Source: Aldehydirespirator sp965203635
Lineage (GTDB): Bacteria > Actinomycetota > Acidimicrobiia > Acidimicrobiales > Aldehydirespiratoraceae
Length of the DNA stretch: 64,000 nt
Reading direction: 5' to 3'
Assembly: GCA_965203635.1 (NCBI GenBank)
Contig: OZ241903.1
Span: 1,798,001 to 1,862,000 of the forward strand
Part shown: positions 1 to 9,361 of the stretch, piece after piece
How the letters are laid out: each line of letters opens with the position of its first letter
Position numbering within the stretch: the stretch's first letter is position 1
Made by a program: the position numbers and the translations under genes
The notes under the pieces: model-generated
The model's database searches: none
Seen by the model: the letters and a program-made list of their open reading frames with translations, nothing else
What the model was told of the DNA's origin: nothing

Positions 1-2
1 AG

Positions 3-1826
3 ATCGTCGACTTCCCGACCTTCGTCAGCCTGGGCGACTCGATGGGCAAGGCTCCGGCACTGCTGATCGCGCTGGCCACCGCGGCCGCCCTCGGGCTCGT
101 GGCCCACTTCGCCATCTTCCGTCCCCTGCGCTACGCCCCGGTGCTGGCCAAGGTGGTCGCATCCGTCGGCATCATGCTGTTCCTGCAGGCCGCAGTGGTG
201 CTGCGCTTCGGTGCTCGGGCCAAGGCCACCGAACCGATCTTCCCCAACGACCCGGTCGAAATCCTGGGCGCACGGGTGGGCCAGGACCGCCTGTGGGTGC
301 TGGGCACGGTGATCGTGATCACCGCCGCGCTGTGGGTGCTGTTCCGGTTCACCCGCTTCGGGATCGCCACCCGGGCCGGGGCTGAGAACGAGCGGTTCAC
401 GACTCTGCTCGGCTTCAACGCCGACTTCCAGGCCGGTGTCAGCTGGGTGATGGCCTCGGTGCTGGCCGGTCTCGTGGGGATCCTGGTGGCCCCCATCACC
501 GGCGTGACGCCCAACTTCTTCACCGTGCTGCTGATCTCATCGCTGGGAGCGGCTCTCATCGGGCGGATGTCGTCGTTCGTGATCGCCGCGGCCGCGGGCC
601 TGATGCTGGGCGTCGTCGACCAGGAGTTGTTCCGCCTGGAGCTCGAGTGGGACTGGATACCCGACATCGGCATCCGGCGGGCGCTCCCCTTCGTGGTCAT
701 CGCGCTGGCCATGGTGGCCCGGGGCGAGTCGCTGCCGTCGAGGGGCGCCCTGACGGTCGAGCGGCTGCCCGAGGCGTACGCCCCCCGCATAACCCGAGGC
801 CGCCTGATCGGGTACGGGGCTCTGATCGCGGTGGCCTTCTGGCTGACCGTGTTCGCGCCGTTCCAGTACCGGGCGGGCATGCAGAACTCGATGATCGGCG
901 TGATCCTGGCGCTGTCACTGGTGGTGGTGACCGGCTATGTGGGTCAGATCTCGCTGATGCAGATGGCCCTGGCCGGGATCGGGGCGTTCTCGGTGGCGTC
1001 CTTCGGCACCCAGGCTCAGATGCCGCTACCCGTCGCGCTCCCGCTGGCGGTAGCCGCCGGCGTGGGGTTCGGCCTCATTGCAGCCATTCCGTCGCTGCGC
1101 ACCCGGGGCGCGAGCCTGGCCATCGTCACCCTCGCCAGCGGGCTGGCCATGGGCGAGATCTTCTTCTCGCGCCCCGGCTGGTTCGGTCTCGACCGCGGCG
1201 TCAAGACGACCGACCCGCCGACGCTGTTCGGCATCGAGTTCGGGCCTAACAGCGACTTCATCCTCGGCGACGGCAAGATCCCCACCGGCGGGTACGGGTT
1301 GTTCCTTCTGGTGGTGGGCGCGCTGTGCTGCATCTCGGTGATGCGGCTGCGCCGGTCGCGCCTCGGCGAGCAGATGCTGGCGGTGCGGGCCAACGAGCGG
1401 GCCGCGGCCGCCGCCGGGGTCAACGTCGCGGCCATGAAGCTGTCGGCGTTCGCCATATCGAGCTTCTTCGCCGCTCTGGGCGGTGCGCTCATCGCCTTCA
1501 ACCTGGGCACCTACGGCACCGACACCTTCGGGATCTTCGCCTCGCTGACCGTGCTGGCCTTCGCCTATCTCGGCGGCATCAGCACCGTCGGCGGGGCCAT
1601 CACCGCCGGGACGCTGTTCTCCGAGGGGATCGGCATCGTGGTCACCAACGAGTGGGTGATCGATGTGGGTCCCTACACCGCCTATGTGGCCGGGTTCTTC
1701 CTGATCGGCACCGCGGTCTACAACAACGAGGGCATCGACGGCTTCCAGCGCAGGCAGTTCCACCAACTGGGCCGGTGGCTCCGGCGTCGATGGGGCCGCA
1801 GAGTGGGGGAGACCGTCGATGCCTGA
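3..1826 (+). CDS. Fused LivH-LivM branched-chain-type ABC permease (5' partial)
   Basis: Inner-membrane permease of a branched-chain amino acid (HAAT/LIV) type ABC importer. The reading frame is open to the left edge, so the true start lies outside the window; an internal ATG occurs at 42. The first ~230 visible residues are LivH-like membrane segments. After a short cytoplasmic linker, the second half is a LivM-like domain with the cytoplasmic coupling loop (RANERAAAAAGV) that docks the ATPase. LivH and LivM are usually separate genes, so this is a fusion. The stop overlaps the livG start by 8 nt, so livG and livF are the matching ATPases. The substrate cannot be told from the permease; LIV-type systems also carry urea and short amides. 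Confidence 0.9.
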   Translation: MVDFPTFVSLGDSMGKAPALLIALATAAALGLVAHFAIFRPLRYAPVLAKVVASVGIMLFLQAAVVLRFGARAKATEPIFPNDPVEILGARVGQDRLWVLGTVIVITAALWVLFRFTRFGIATRAGAENERFTTLLGFNADFQAGVSWVMASVLAGLVGILVAPITGVTPNFFTVLLISSLGAALIGRMSSFVIAAAAGLMLGVVDQELFRLELEWDWIPDIGIRRALPFVVIALAMVARGESLPSRGALTVERLPEAYAPRITRGRLIGYGALIAVAFWLTVFAPFQYRAGMQNSMIGVILALSLVVVTGYVGQISLMQMALAGIGAFSVASFGTQAQMPLPVALPLAVAAGVGFGLIAAIPSLRTRGASLAIVTLASGLAMGEIFFSRPGWFGLDRGVKTTDPPTLFGIEFGPNSDFILGDGKIPTGGYGLFLLVVGALCCISVMRLRRSRLGEQMLAVRANERAAAAAGVNVAAMKLSAFAISSFFAALGGALIAFNLGTYGTDTFGIFASLTVLAFAYLGGISTVGGAITAGTLFSEGIGIVVTNEWVIDVGPYTAYVAGFFLIGTAVYNNEGIDGFQRRQFHQLGRWLRRRWGRRVGETVDA

Positions 1827-2580
1827 AGCGGTCCTGGCCACCGACGGCCTAAGCGTGCGCTTCGGCGGTCTGCTGGCCGTGGACGACGTGTCGCTGGAAT
1901 GCCGCCGCGGCCGGCTCACCGGGCTCATCGGCCCCAACGGAGCGGGCAAGACCACCTTCATCGACGCGGTGACCGGGTTCCTTCCCAACAACTCGAAGGG
2001 ATCGGTGTTGCTGGAGGGCGAGGAGGTCTTCGGACGCTCGCCCCACCAGTTGTCCCACGACGGGCTTACCCGCACCTGGCAGACCCTGGAACTGTTCGAC
2101 GACATCACGGTGCGGTCCAACCTCGACGTGGCCAGCCGCCGTCTGAGCCTGGGGGCCGCGCTGCTCGACTACTTCCGGCCCCGGCAGCGTGCGCAGCGGG
2201 TGGAGGAGGTGCTCGACCTGCTCAACCTGGGCGACATCGCCGAGCGCCAGCCCCGTGAGCTGTCCCAGGGCCAGCGCAAGCTGGTGGGCGTGGGTCGGGC
2301 GCTGGTGGCCGAGTCGTCCAAGATACTGATGCTGGACGAGCCGGCGGCCGGCCTCGACAAGGCCGAGACCGAGTGGTTCGGCGCCCAGCTCCGGAGCCTC
2401 GTCGACGAGGGCTACACCATGCTGCTCGTCGACCACGACATGGGGCTGGTGCTCAACGTGTGCGACTACATCCACATGCTGGTGTTCGGCCAGCTCACCG
2501 CCTCGGGCACGCCCGAGGAGATGCGCAACAACCCGGAGGTCATCGCGGCCTACCTGGGCCACAGCGGAGCCGAGTCATGA
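1819..2580 (+). CDS. livG: LIV-type ABC transporter ATP-binding protein LivG
   Basis: Cytoplasmic ATPase of the importer whose permease precedes it. The 253-residue protein has a Walker A (GPNGAGKTT), an ABC signature in the variant LSQGQRK, and a Walker B (ILMLDEPAAGLD) followed by the H-loop region (LLVDHDM). The family is normally ~250 residues. The ATG at 1819 lies inside the end of the permease gene and the stop overlaps the livF start as ATGA, so the three genes are translationally coupled. Confidence 0.9.
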   Translation: MPEAVLATDGLSVRFGGLLAVDDVSLECRRGRLTGLIGPNGAGKTTFIDAVTGFLPNNSKGSVLLEGEEVFGRSPHQLSHDGLTRTWQTLELFDDITVRSNLDVASRRLSLGAALLDYFRPRQRAQRVEEVLDLLNLGDIAERQPRELSQGQRKLVGVGRALVAESSKILMLDEPAAGLDKAETEWFGAQLRSLVDEGYTMLLVDHDMGLVLNVCDYIHMLVFGQLTASGTPEEMRNNPEVIAAYLGHSGAES

Positions 2581-3299
2581 GCGAGCGCCTGCTGACCATC
2601 GAGGGTCTCGACACCGGCTACGACGGCGTAGCCGTGGTGCGGGGCCTGAGCCTGCACGTGGATGCGGGCGAAGTGGTGGCATTGTTGGGTCCGAACGGCG
2701 CGGGAAAGACCACCACGCTGATGACCGTCTCGGGCATGGGCCAGGTACTGGCCGGCTCGGTGAACATCATGGGCCGGCCGGTGCCGCGGCTGCGCCAGGC
2801 CCACCGGGTGGCCCGCTGGGGCGTGATCCACGTGCCCGAGAACCGGGGCCTGCTGTACCAGCTGACGGTTCGCGAGAACCTCCAGCTGGCCAAGACCAGC
2901 GGCAGGGTGGACATCGACCGGGCGGTCGACTTCTTCCCGGCCCTAGGGCCGCTGATGAACCGCCGGGGCGGGCTGCTCAGCGGTGGCGAGCAGCAGATGC
3001 TGGTGCTGGGTCGGGCCATCGTGGCCGACCCCAAGCTGATGATGGTGGACGAGATGAGCCTGGGCCTGGCCCCGGTCATCTACGAGGAGCTGATGCCGGT
3101 GGTCCGCCGCATCGCCGATGAGACCGGTGCCGGGGTGCTACTGGTGGAGCAGCATGTGGACCTGGCTCTTGAGGTGGCCGACCGCGGCTACGTGCTCAAC
3201 CACGGCGACCTGGTAATGCAAGGGGCAGCTTCGGATCTGCTGGCCGACCGGGCCCTGCTCGACGCCAGCTACCTGGGCGCCGAATCCTTGGAGGACTGA
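2577..3299 (+). CDS. livF: LIV-type ABC transporter ATP-binding protein LivF
   Basis: Second ATPase of the importer (240 residues). It has Walker A (GPNGAGKTTT), the signature LSGGEQQM typical of LivF, and a Walker B ending in VDE, followed by MSLGLAP as in the family. The start is the ATG of the ATGA overlap with livG. No substrate-binding protein is encoded next to it in the window; one of the right family sits at the far right edge but belongs to a different transcription unit. Confidence 0.9.
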   Translation: MSERLLTIEGLDTGYDGVAVVRGLSLHVDAGEVVALLGPNGAGKTTTLMTVSGMGQVLAGSVNIMGRPVPRLRQAHRVARWGVIHVPENRGLLYQLTVRENLQLAKTSGRVDIDRAVDFFPALGPLMNRRGGLLSGGEQQMLVLGRAIVADPKLMMVDEMSLGLAPVIYEELMPVVRRIADETGAGVLLVEQHVDLALEVADRGYVLNHGDLVMQGAASDLLADRALLDASYLGAESLED

Positions 3300-3303
3300 C
3301 CTC

Positions 3304-4425
3304 GTGGCCGGCAAGACGAACACCGTGCTCACTATCCCCGAGCCCCGCACCGCGGCGCTGGCCACCAAGCCGTACCCGGTGGCCGGGCCGGGGTTTGTGA
3401 TCGTCGAGGTGGCGGTGGCGCCGGTGTGCAATGAGGGACGCATCTACCGCGACCACCAGTTCGAGTGGCACGACAGCCCCGAGCACCTGGGCCACGAGGG
3501 GGTCGGCACCATTGTGGGTACCGCCTCGGGGTCGCGCTTCTCCGTCGGCCAGCGGGTGATCATCCACCAGGGCAACAGCTGCCAGGAGTGCTTCGTGTGC
3601 ACCGCGGGGCTGTCGCCCACCCACTGTCTGGGCATCCCCTACGAGTCCTACGAGGAGGGAATGGCCCCGCAGGACATCCCCGCAGGGCTACTCGGCATCG
3701 AGAAAGTCAACGGCAGCGCCTCCGGCGGCTTCGGCATGGCGCGCTACCGGCTGGCCCCCGAGCACATGATCCAGCCGATGCCCGACGAGCTGTCGTTCCA
3801 GCACGCCGCCGCAGCCAACTGCCTGCTGGGCTGCACCTACACCGCGGCCGAGGAGGCTGGCGTCGCCGAGGGCGACGTGGTGCTGGTCGGAGGGGTCGGT
3901 TTCATCGGTCTCGGCGCGATCGTCAACGCGCTGTATCGGGGAGCAACCGTGGCCGTGCTCGGACGCCACCCGTACCGGATGGAGTTGTGCCGCCGGCTGG
4001 GCGTGGAGGTCATCATCGATCCCGATGAGCCCGACTGGCTCGACCAAGTCCACGCCCTGACCGGAGCGAGCCGGGGCGTGGACGTGGCATTCGAGTGCGC
4101 CGGTGTTCCTTACTACTTGGACCGCTGCATGGCCGGGCTGCGCCGCTACGGCACCCTCTACTCGCTGGGCCACGGCGACCCTGCAGAGCCCTACTCGCTC
4201 AGCATCCTTACCGATCTGGTGGATCGCCACATCAGGTGGACCGGCGGCCACGACGTGCGCTTCCGCGACCGCGACGGCCTGCTGCGGATGCTCTGCGACC
4301 CACAGGTGCAGCAGTGGATCGACATCATCGTCACCCACACCTTCGGAATGAGTGAGGCCGCCGAGGCCTTCGAGGTCTCCCTGACCAAGAACTGCGGCAA
4401 GATCTACCTGCTCCCCCAGGAGTAG
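3304..4425 (+). CDS. Zinc-dependent alcohol dehydrogenase (MDR family)
   Basis: Medium-chain dehydrogenase/reductase of 373 residues, expected to oxidise an alcohol or aldehyde with NAD(P). The N-terminal GroES-like domain has the catalytic-zinc GHE motif (EHLGHEGVG) and a four-Cys structural zinc loop (CQECFVC then THC). The Rossmann domain has GGVGFIGLGA. The usual CGSD at the first zinc ligand is CNEG here. The start is GTG, 4 nt after livF, so it is probably co-transcribed with the importer and may act on the imported compound. The substrate is not deducible. Confidence 0.85.
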   Translation: MAGKTNTVLTIPEPRTAALATKPYPVAGPGFVIVEVAVAPVCNEGRIYRDHQFEWHDSPEHLGHEGVGTIVGTASGSRFSVGQRVIIHQGNSCQECFVCTAGLSPTHCLGIPYESYEEGMAPQDIPAGLLGIEKVNGSASGGFGMARYRLAPEHMIQPMPDELSFQHAAAANCLLGCTYTAAEEAGVAEGDVVLVGGVGFIGLGAIVNALYRGATVAVLGRHPYRMELCRRLGVEVIIDPDEPDWLDQVHALTGASRGVDVAFECAGVPYYLDRCMAGLRRYGTLYSLGHGDPAEPYSLSILTDLVDRHIRWTGGHDVRFRDRDGLLRMLCDPQVQQWIDIIVTHTFGMSEAAEAFEVSLTKNCGKIYLLPQE

Positions 4426-4446
4426 CTCAGGCGGCCGTGCAGCGCG

Positions 4447-6111
4447 CTAGTCGAGGAAGCGGTCGAGGACGTTGCGGGTGATGATCTCTACCTGGGGGTC
4501 GCTCACCGCCAGAGCGTGGCACCACTCGGTTGTGCCCGCACAGAAGACCTCGCCAGCGCCCTTGGTCATGGCGGTGATCACCGCGCTGCCGTAGCGCACT
4601 CGGTCGCGGTTCTCGGGCGTGTCCTCGCCGAAGAGGGCCTCGGCTGCGAAGGCCAGGTCGCCGTCGGCGATGGAGATGAGGTTCCCGGCCTGGCCGTGGT
4701 CCTCCTCCTCGAGGGTCACCGGGGTGAGGGCCAGGATCTCCAGGTCCTCGGGCGTGCCGTCGGTGCCGGTGGGGTACGGCAAGCCCCGGTGGAAGGTGTA
4801 GTCCACGCCGTCGGTCTCGTAGCCGACGAGAGGCACGTCGGCGCCCAGCACGTCGCCGTAGTAGACGTCGGCTCCCGCGAAGGCCCAGTGGCTGGGCCGG
4901 TACACGATGAACCCTCCCGCTCCCCGGGGTGACAGGCCGCCCATCCGGGAGTACACGCCCCGAAGGCCGTTGCCGCCGAAGGTGGTGACTGGGGGCCGGT
5001 CGATGTAGTGGGCCTCGAACGCCCCGGAGCGCCGGTCGATGTCGTCGCTGTGGCGCTCGGGGTCGGCGTGGGCCGCGTACTTGTGGCACACCTGGGTGCG
5101 CATGCCGTTCTCCATGCGCACTTGCCACACGATGTTGCCGCCCAGGCGGGCGTAGCGGCCGCCCCGCTCGATGAACCGGTCGAGGACGCTGCGGCCCGCG
5201 GCCGTCCAGTACTCGTCGTGGCCGGTGGTTACCACCGCCCGGTATCCGTCGAGCACGCCGGGGTCGCGGTCGAGGTCCCACTGCGACAGCAGCTCGGGCT
5301 CGTACCCGTTGGCCTCCAGCCACCGGAACGTCAGCGCGTCGTAGCGGGCCCAGCCCGAAGCTACCGTCCACACCGAGTAGCCGTTGCTGATGGCCCAGTC
5401 CGCGGCCGGAACCCCCACCGCCGCGCCCACCGGCGGGGGTGGCTGAGCGATTCGGGGAGCACCGACCGGGGTGCGGATCAGGCCTCTCGACCACGGCCGG
5501 TGGAAGCTGAGGCGGGGCTTGAAGCTCTTCTCGCGCACCTCCAGCGGGTCGGCGGTGTGGTCGATGTACTCGTCGGAGAAGTAGCCGCATCCCCCGCCCC
5601 AGTCGTTGTACTCCTGCCAGGTGTAGGTGGCGGCCACCATGGCCAGCTTCGAGCCTTGCCCCGGCACCGCGGGCCGCAGCACGAAGAAGGCGTCCTGGGT
5701 GACCACGCGGCCGTCTCGCTCGGCCCGCAGCACCACGATGTAGCCGCCCGACGCCCAGCCCGCCGGGACCTCGAAGGAGGCGCCCCGGGGCCAGCCGCAA
5801 CCCGATGCGACCACGTCGTCGCCGACCGGATGGTGCGACCCGGCCAGACCGTTCTGCTCGTGCACCTTGTCGAAGGTGTGGCCGTCCCGCCAGACCTCGA
5901 AGCCCCATTCAGGCGCCGTCGTCGACACGTGCAGGTTGACCGTCTCACCCGGCGCGTAGCTCGGCCGGTCGGCGTAACCCCAGATCTCCAGCGCTTCGGG
6001 GTCGGAACTGGGGCCGTCGGCGGTGATGCGCTCCAGCCAGGTGAGCCACTGGCCCCCGGAAGAGCCCCGCTCACTGGTCACCGCGACCGCTCCGGCATCA
6101 GCAGGCGACAT
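4447..6111 (-). CDS. N,N-dimethylformamidase large-subunit-like protein
   Basis: A 554-residue protein whose second half matches the C-terminal domain of N,N-dimethylformamidase large subunits (amidotransferase-like fold with a mononuclear iron centre in characterised enzymes). Recognisable blocks are the Trp/Tyr-rich stretch with WQEYNDWGG, the TTGHDEYW motif, and GGNIVWQVR. The first ~150 residues form a beta-rich, carbohydrate-binding-like domain. The family hydrolyses small N-substituted amides, but most homologues are untested, so amidase activity is only inferred. No separate small subunit is seen. It is the last gene of a four-gene minus-strand operon, 7 nt after the zinc dehydrogenase. 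Confidence 0.7.
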   Translation of the reverse strand: MSPADAGAVAVTSERGSSGGQWLTWLERITADGPSSDPEALEIWGYADRPSYAPGETVNLHVSTTAPEWGFEVWRDGHTFDKVHEQNGLAGSHHPVGDDVVASGCGWPRGASFEVPAGWASGGYIVVLRAERDGRVVTQDAFFVLRPAVPGQGSKLAMVAATYTWQEYNDWGGGCGYFSDEYIDHTADPLEVREKSFKPRLSFHRPWSRGLIRTPVGAPRIAQPPPPVGAAVGVPAADWAISNGYSVWTVASGWARYDALTFRWLEANGYEPELLSQWDLDRDPGVLDGYRAVVTTGHDEYWTAAGRSVLDRFIERGGRYARLGGNIVWQVRMENGMRTQVCHKYAAHADPERHSDDIDRRSGAFEAHYIDRPPVTTFGGNGLRGVYSRMGGLSPRGAGGFIVYRPSHWAFAGADVYYGDVLGADVPLVGYETDGVDYTFHRGLPYPTGTDGTPEDLEILALTPVTLEEEDHGQAGNLISIADGDLAFAAEALFGEDTPENRDRVRYGSAVITAMTKGAGEVFCAGTTEWCHALAVSDPQVEIITRNVLDRFLD

Positions 6112-6118
6112 CGCCCCA

Positions 6119-7153
6119 CTACGGCATCACCATGACCTTGCACTGATCGGTCGGAGTCCGCAGCGCCTCAAAGGCGTCGGGCAGGTCGTCGAGCCCTATG
6201 CGGTGGGAGATCATCGGAGCAGGGTCGATGCGGCCTGCCGCGATCATCTCCAGGATGAACCGGTTCTCGGCCTTGGTGTAGACGCGGGCGGTGCGGACCT
6301 GTGGCTCCTTGTAGTAGGCCAGCAGGTGGTCGAAGGAGTCGGGCTCCATGCACACCCCCCCGGTCACCACCGTCCCCTGGGGCCGGACCGCGGCGATGGC
6401 GGCATTGAGCATCCCCGGCCGCCCGACCGCCTCGATCACTGCGTCGGGCTCGGCGCCGGTCAGTGCCGCGAAGCGGGCACCGACATCGGTACCCGAGCCG
6501 GCTTCGATGGTGTCAGTGGCTCCCAGGTGCCGGGCAAGTTCCCGGCGGTACTCGACCCGCTCCGACACCACCACCCGGCGAGCGCCGAAGAACCGGGCCC
6601 AGACAGCGGCGGCCAGCCCGATAGGGCCCGCGCCCAGGATCAGCAGCCGGTCCCCGATCTCCATCGAAGCCTGACGCACGCATAGCAGCCCGGTGGCCAG
6701 CGGCTCGCACAGCGCGGCCACGTCCATGCCGACGCCGTCGGGAACAGCCAGCAGGTCCGACAGCGAGACCGTCAGGTACTCGGCGTAGGCGCCGTCGGGC
6801 TCGTCGGGGCCCAGCGCTCCGAAGGTCCGCTGGTCCGGGCACTCCTCGGGGCGGTCGAGCCGGCAGTGGGGACAGCGCCCGCATGATCCGACCGGCATCA
6901 CGTAGACCCGGTCGCCCACGCTCCAGTTGCCCACCGGGTCGGGACCGATCTCGACGATCTCTCCGGTCACCTCGTGGCCCAGCACCGCGCCCCGGCGGGC
7001 CAGGTCCGCCTCCGGAGTCGTGGCGTGCAGATCCGAGCCGCAGACCCCGCAGGCCCGCACCTTGATCACGGCCTGGCCGGGTCGCGGGCGGGGATCGGGA
7101 CGCTCCGCAATGCGCAGCGGCAGGCCGGGCGCGTCGTATACGGCGGCCTTCAT
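6119..7153 (-). CDS. Zinc-binding alcohol/polyol dehydrogenase
   Basis: Medium-chain dehydrogenase of 344 residues in the threonine/sorbitol dehydrogenase group. The catalytic zinc region is CGVCGSDLH with GHEVTGE, the structural zinc loop is CGRCPHCRLDRPEEC, and the NAD site is LGAGPIGLAA. The ATG at 7153 overlaps the stop of the VOC gene upstream (ATGA), so the two are coupled. The neighbours (VOC, Ldh, amidase-like) suggest one catabolic route for an unknown hydroxylated compound. Confidence 0.85.
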   Translation of the reverse strand: MKAAVYDAPGLPLRIAERPDPRPRPGQAVIKVRACGVCGSDLHATTPEADLARRGAVLGHEVTGEIVEIGPDPVGNWSVGDRVYVMPVGSCGRCPHCRLDRPEECPDQRTFGALGPDEPDGAYAEYLTVSLSDLLAVPDGVGMDVAALCEPLATGLLCVRQASMEIGDRLLILGAGPIGLAAAVWARFFGARRVVVSERVEYRRELARHLGATDTIEAGSGTDVGARFAALTGAEPDAVIEAVGRPGMLNAAIAAVRPQGTVVTGGVCMEPDSFDHLLAYYKEPQVRTARVYTKAENRFILEMIAAGRIDPAPMISHRIGLDDLPDAFEALRTPTDQCKVMVMP

Positions 7154-8145
7154 GCGAGGCTCCCGGACCGGTGCGTCTGCAAGGCGGTGTCGCCCCGGCG
7201 GGGGAGCACCGCCGGGTTGCGCTGCCAGTCGTCCACCCAATGGTTGTCGCAGCGGCCGCGGCGATGGGCGTCGACCATCAGGTCCGCCGACACCGGGCTC
7301 ATCAGCTCGATGTGGGTGCCGTCGGCGTCGTACAGCCAAGCGATGGTGCTGTTGTACTCGGGGTAGTAGGCCGGTTCGCTCAGCGGCTCCACCCCCTGGT
7401 CCACCGCCCGCTGCCAGGTGCCGGCCACGTCGCCGGTCGTGAAGCAGATGTGGTCGTAGCAGCTTCCCCGCCGTTCGAACACCGGCCCGTCGATGGTGTC
7501 GAAGGCGCCGCCGATGATCTCCAGGCTGAACTCGTGGCCGGCCGCGTCGAAGAACGGGTCGCTCAGCATCACGAATCCCTGCTTGCCCCCGTCGGGAAGC
7601 GGCGCGGTGAAGTCGTAGGTCTTGACCAATCCGAAATGCTCTGTCCAGAAGGTCTCGGCCCGGGCCAGGTCGGAGGTCACGAAGCAAACGTGGTGCAAGG
7701 CAAGGTCCTCCCGGGGCCCCCGGGCGGGCCGGGGAACGGCCACGTCGCGATGCTCGACCAGGTCGATCATCAGCCCTTCGGGCGACCACACCCCGGCGGC
7801 CACGGCCAGAGTCACCCCGTCGATGACGAACGGCTCCGGCTCCCACGCCGAAGGCACCCCCGCAGCCATAAGCCCGGCATAGGCCGCCTCGACATCCCCG
7901 CACACCAGCGCCACCCGCTCGATGCTCCAGGGCTGGCGGGAAAGGTACTCCTCGGACTCGGCCAGCAGGGGCGGGCCCTGGAACTCGAGCAGCACGTCGG
8001 TTCCCGCACTGCCGTAGGCCACATCGTGGGAGCCGCGGCGGTAGGTCCGCTCGGTCAGCTCGCAGCCCAGCGCCCGGTACACGCCGAAGCTGTAGTCCAC
8101 GTCGGCGGTAAGGAAGCCGACATGGTCGAACCGGAAGTCCATCAC
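7150..8145 (-). CDS. Two-domain VOC (glyoxalase/extradiol dioxygenase fold) protein
   Basis: Vicinal-oxygen-chelate protein of 331 residues made of two VOC modules, residues ~4-135 and ~145-290. Candidate metal ligands are His8 (DHVGFL), the paired LHHVCF and CYDHICF segments, and terminal Glu residues (HIELMSP). Members act as dioxygenases, isomerases or lyases on vicinal oxygens; the reaction cannot be assigned. It lies 24 nt after the Ldh-type gene and overlaps the dehydrogenase downstream by 4 nt. Confidence 0.75.
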   Translation of the reverse strand: MMDFRFDHVGFLTADVDYSFGVYRALGCELTERTYRRGSHDVAYGSAGTDVLLEFQGPPLLAESEEYLSRQPWSIERVALVCGDVEAAYAGLMAAGVPSAWEPEPFVIDGVTLAVAAGVWSPEGLMIDLVEHRDVAVPRPARGPREDLALHHVCFVTSDLARAETFWTEHFGLVKTYDFTAPLPDGGKQGFVMLSDPFFDAAGHEFSLEIIGGAFDTIDGPVFERRGSCYDHICFTTGDVAGTWQRAVDQGVEPLSEPAYYPEYNSTIAWLYDADGTHIELMSPVSADLMVDAHRRGRCDNHWVDDWQRNPAVLPRRGDTALQTHRSGSLA

Positions 8146-8169
8146 CGGACCTTCATAGCGGCTGCAGCC

Positions 8170-9312
8170 CTAGTCGACGAACTCGGCCCGCAAGCTGTCG
8201 AGGTCCAAGCCGACGCTCTCCACGATCTGAATGAACGACTCCCAGTGGGCAGGGAGGATCTCGACCGGTTCGGACGAGTCCATCGCCCTCCAGCCCCGTT
8301 CGCCGGGAAGGAAGATCTCGTCGACACCGGGGCGTCGCTTGGCGCCCTTGACCGCCTCGACCAGCCGGTCCGACTTGCGGCCGGCCTCATCGGCGGGCAT
8401 CCAGTGCGACGGGTCGATCACGATCACGCAGGCCCCGCCGGTGAGGGCCTCGTCACGGGGCTCAAGCCAGTACGACGGAGGGCCCGCGATCTCGGGGCTC
8501 AGCCGGGCGCCCGGGTTGATGATCCCGGCCAGCATCTCGGTGAACAGGTTGAAGGCGTACAGGCGGGGCGAGCCGAACACCGACGGCGCCTCGCAGTCCG
8601 AGATCCGGCCGTAGTCCTCCATCTGCCTGAAGTACGGTGCCGGGTCGTCGGTTAGCTCGCCCGTCTCGGGATCGACGAGGAACGGCCCCGGCAACCGCCT
8701 GCCCTGGAAGTACGCCTCGCTGAGGTTGCCGTCGTGGACCTCGATGGCCTGTATGTCGCTGACGATGGGCGCATGCTCGCCGCCGGGGGACGCGGCCGCG
8801 AACGGCGCCCCCGACAGCACGTTCTCCATCCCGCCCCAGGGGGACACCAGCGGCAGGCTGTTGTTGGTGGCCATGGCCATCATGCCCTCCCGGGCAGCCA
8901 TGCGGACGTAGGTGCCGAAGGCGCCCGCGTCGTTGAAGTCGCGTACGAAGGCGATGGCGATGGCATGGTCGCGGGCCTTGGCGATGGCGGCGGTGGTAGC
9001 CATCGTGATCGCCCACTGGCCCGAGGATCGGTGGGCGTCGATCACCAGCCAAGTCGGCCCCTCGTCCACCACCTCCGGCACTGCGGTGACATCCATGGTG
9101 CCGGTGCGGGCCAGCAGCACCGGGATCTCGAACACGCCCATGCCCTGGGTGAGCTTGCCGTGGCGGTCCCCGTCGGACACGCAGCGAGCCACCACCTCGG
9201 CGTGCTCCGCCGAGAACCCCAACTCGCCCAGCACCCGCCGGTAGCAGTGCTCCAGGAAGTCGGGGTCCTCCCGCAGCATGGCGCCGCCCCGGACGGCATC
9301 GGGCTGGTTCAT
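8170..9312 (-). CDS. Ldh (malate/L-lactate dehydrogenase) family oxidoreductase, divergent
   Basis: A 380-residue protein of the type-2 malate/L-lactate/ureidoglycolate dehydrogenase family (NAD(P)-dependent 2-hydroxyacid oxidation). The family core is clear around FNDAGAFGTYVRMA and NNSLPLVSP, and the AGxxNPGARLSPE region is kept. The SHG element after the first Arg reads TQG, and the conserved His of the NHFG-type motif is Asp (FNDAG), so the usual catalysis may be altered. The ATG at 9312 has a GGGAG ribosome site; an upstream extension would run into the divergent gene. First gene of the minus-strand operon 9312-4447. Confidence 0.75.
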   Translation of the reverse strand: MNQPDAVRGGAMLREDPDFLEHCYRRVLGELGFSAEHAEVVARCVSDGDRHGKLTQGMGVFEIPVLLARTGTMDVTAVPEVVDEGPTWLVIDAHRSSGQWAITMATTAAIAKARDHAIAIAFVRDFNDAGAFGTYVRMAAREGMMAMATNNSLPLVSPWGGMENVLSGAPFAAASPGGEHAPIVSDIQAIEVHDGNLSEAYFQGRRLPGPFLVDPETGELTDDPAPYFRQMEDYGRISDCEAPSVFGSPRLYAFNLFTEMLAGIINPGARLSPEIAGPPSYWLEPRDEALTGGACVIVIDPSHWMPADEAGRKSDRLVEAVKGAKRRPGVDEIFLPGERGWRAMDSSEPVEILPAHWESFIQIVESVGLDLDSLRAEFVD

Positions 9313-9361
9313 GTCGACTCCCTTCGTCGCAAACCGTCTCAGTACTGTAGAAACCTCTCCG

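Noticed and set aside
4427..5908. A 493-codon frame parallel to the dimethylformamidase-like gene
   Set aside because: Out-of-frame shadow rich in Arg, Gly and Pro; the frame at 4447-6111 carries the family motifs.
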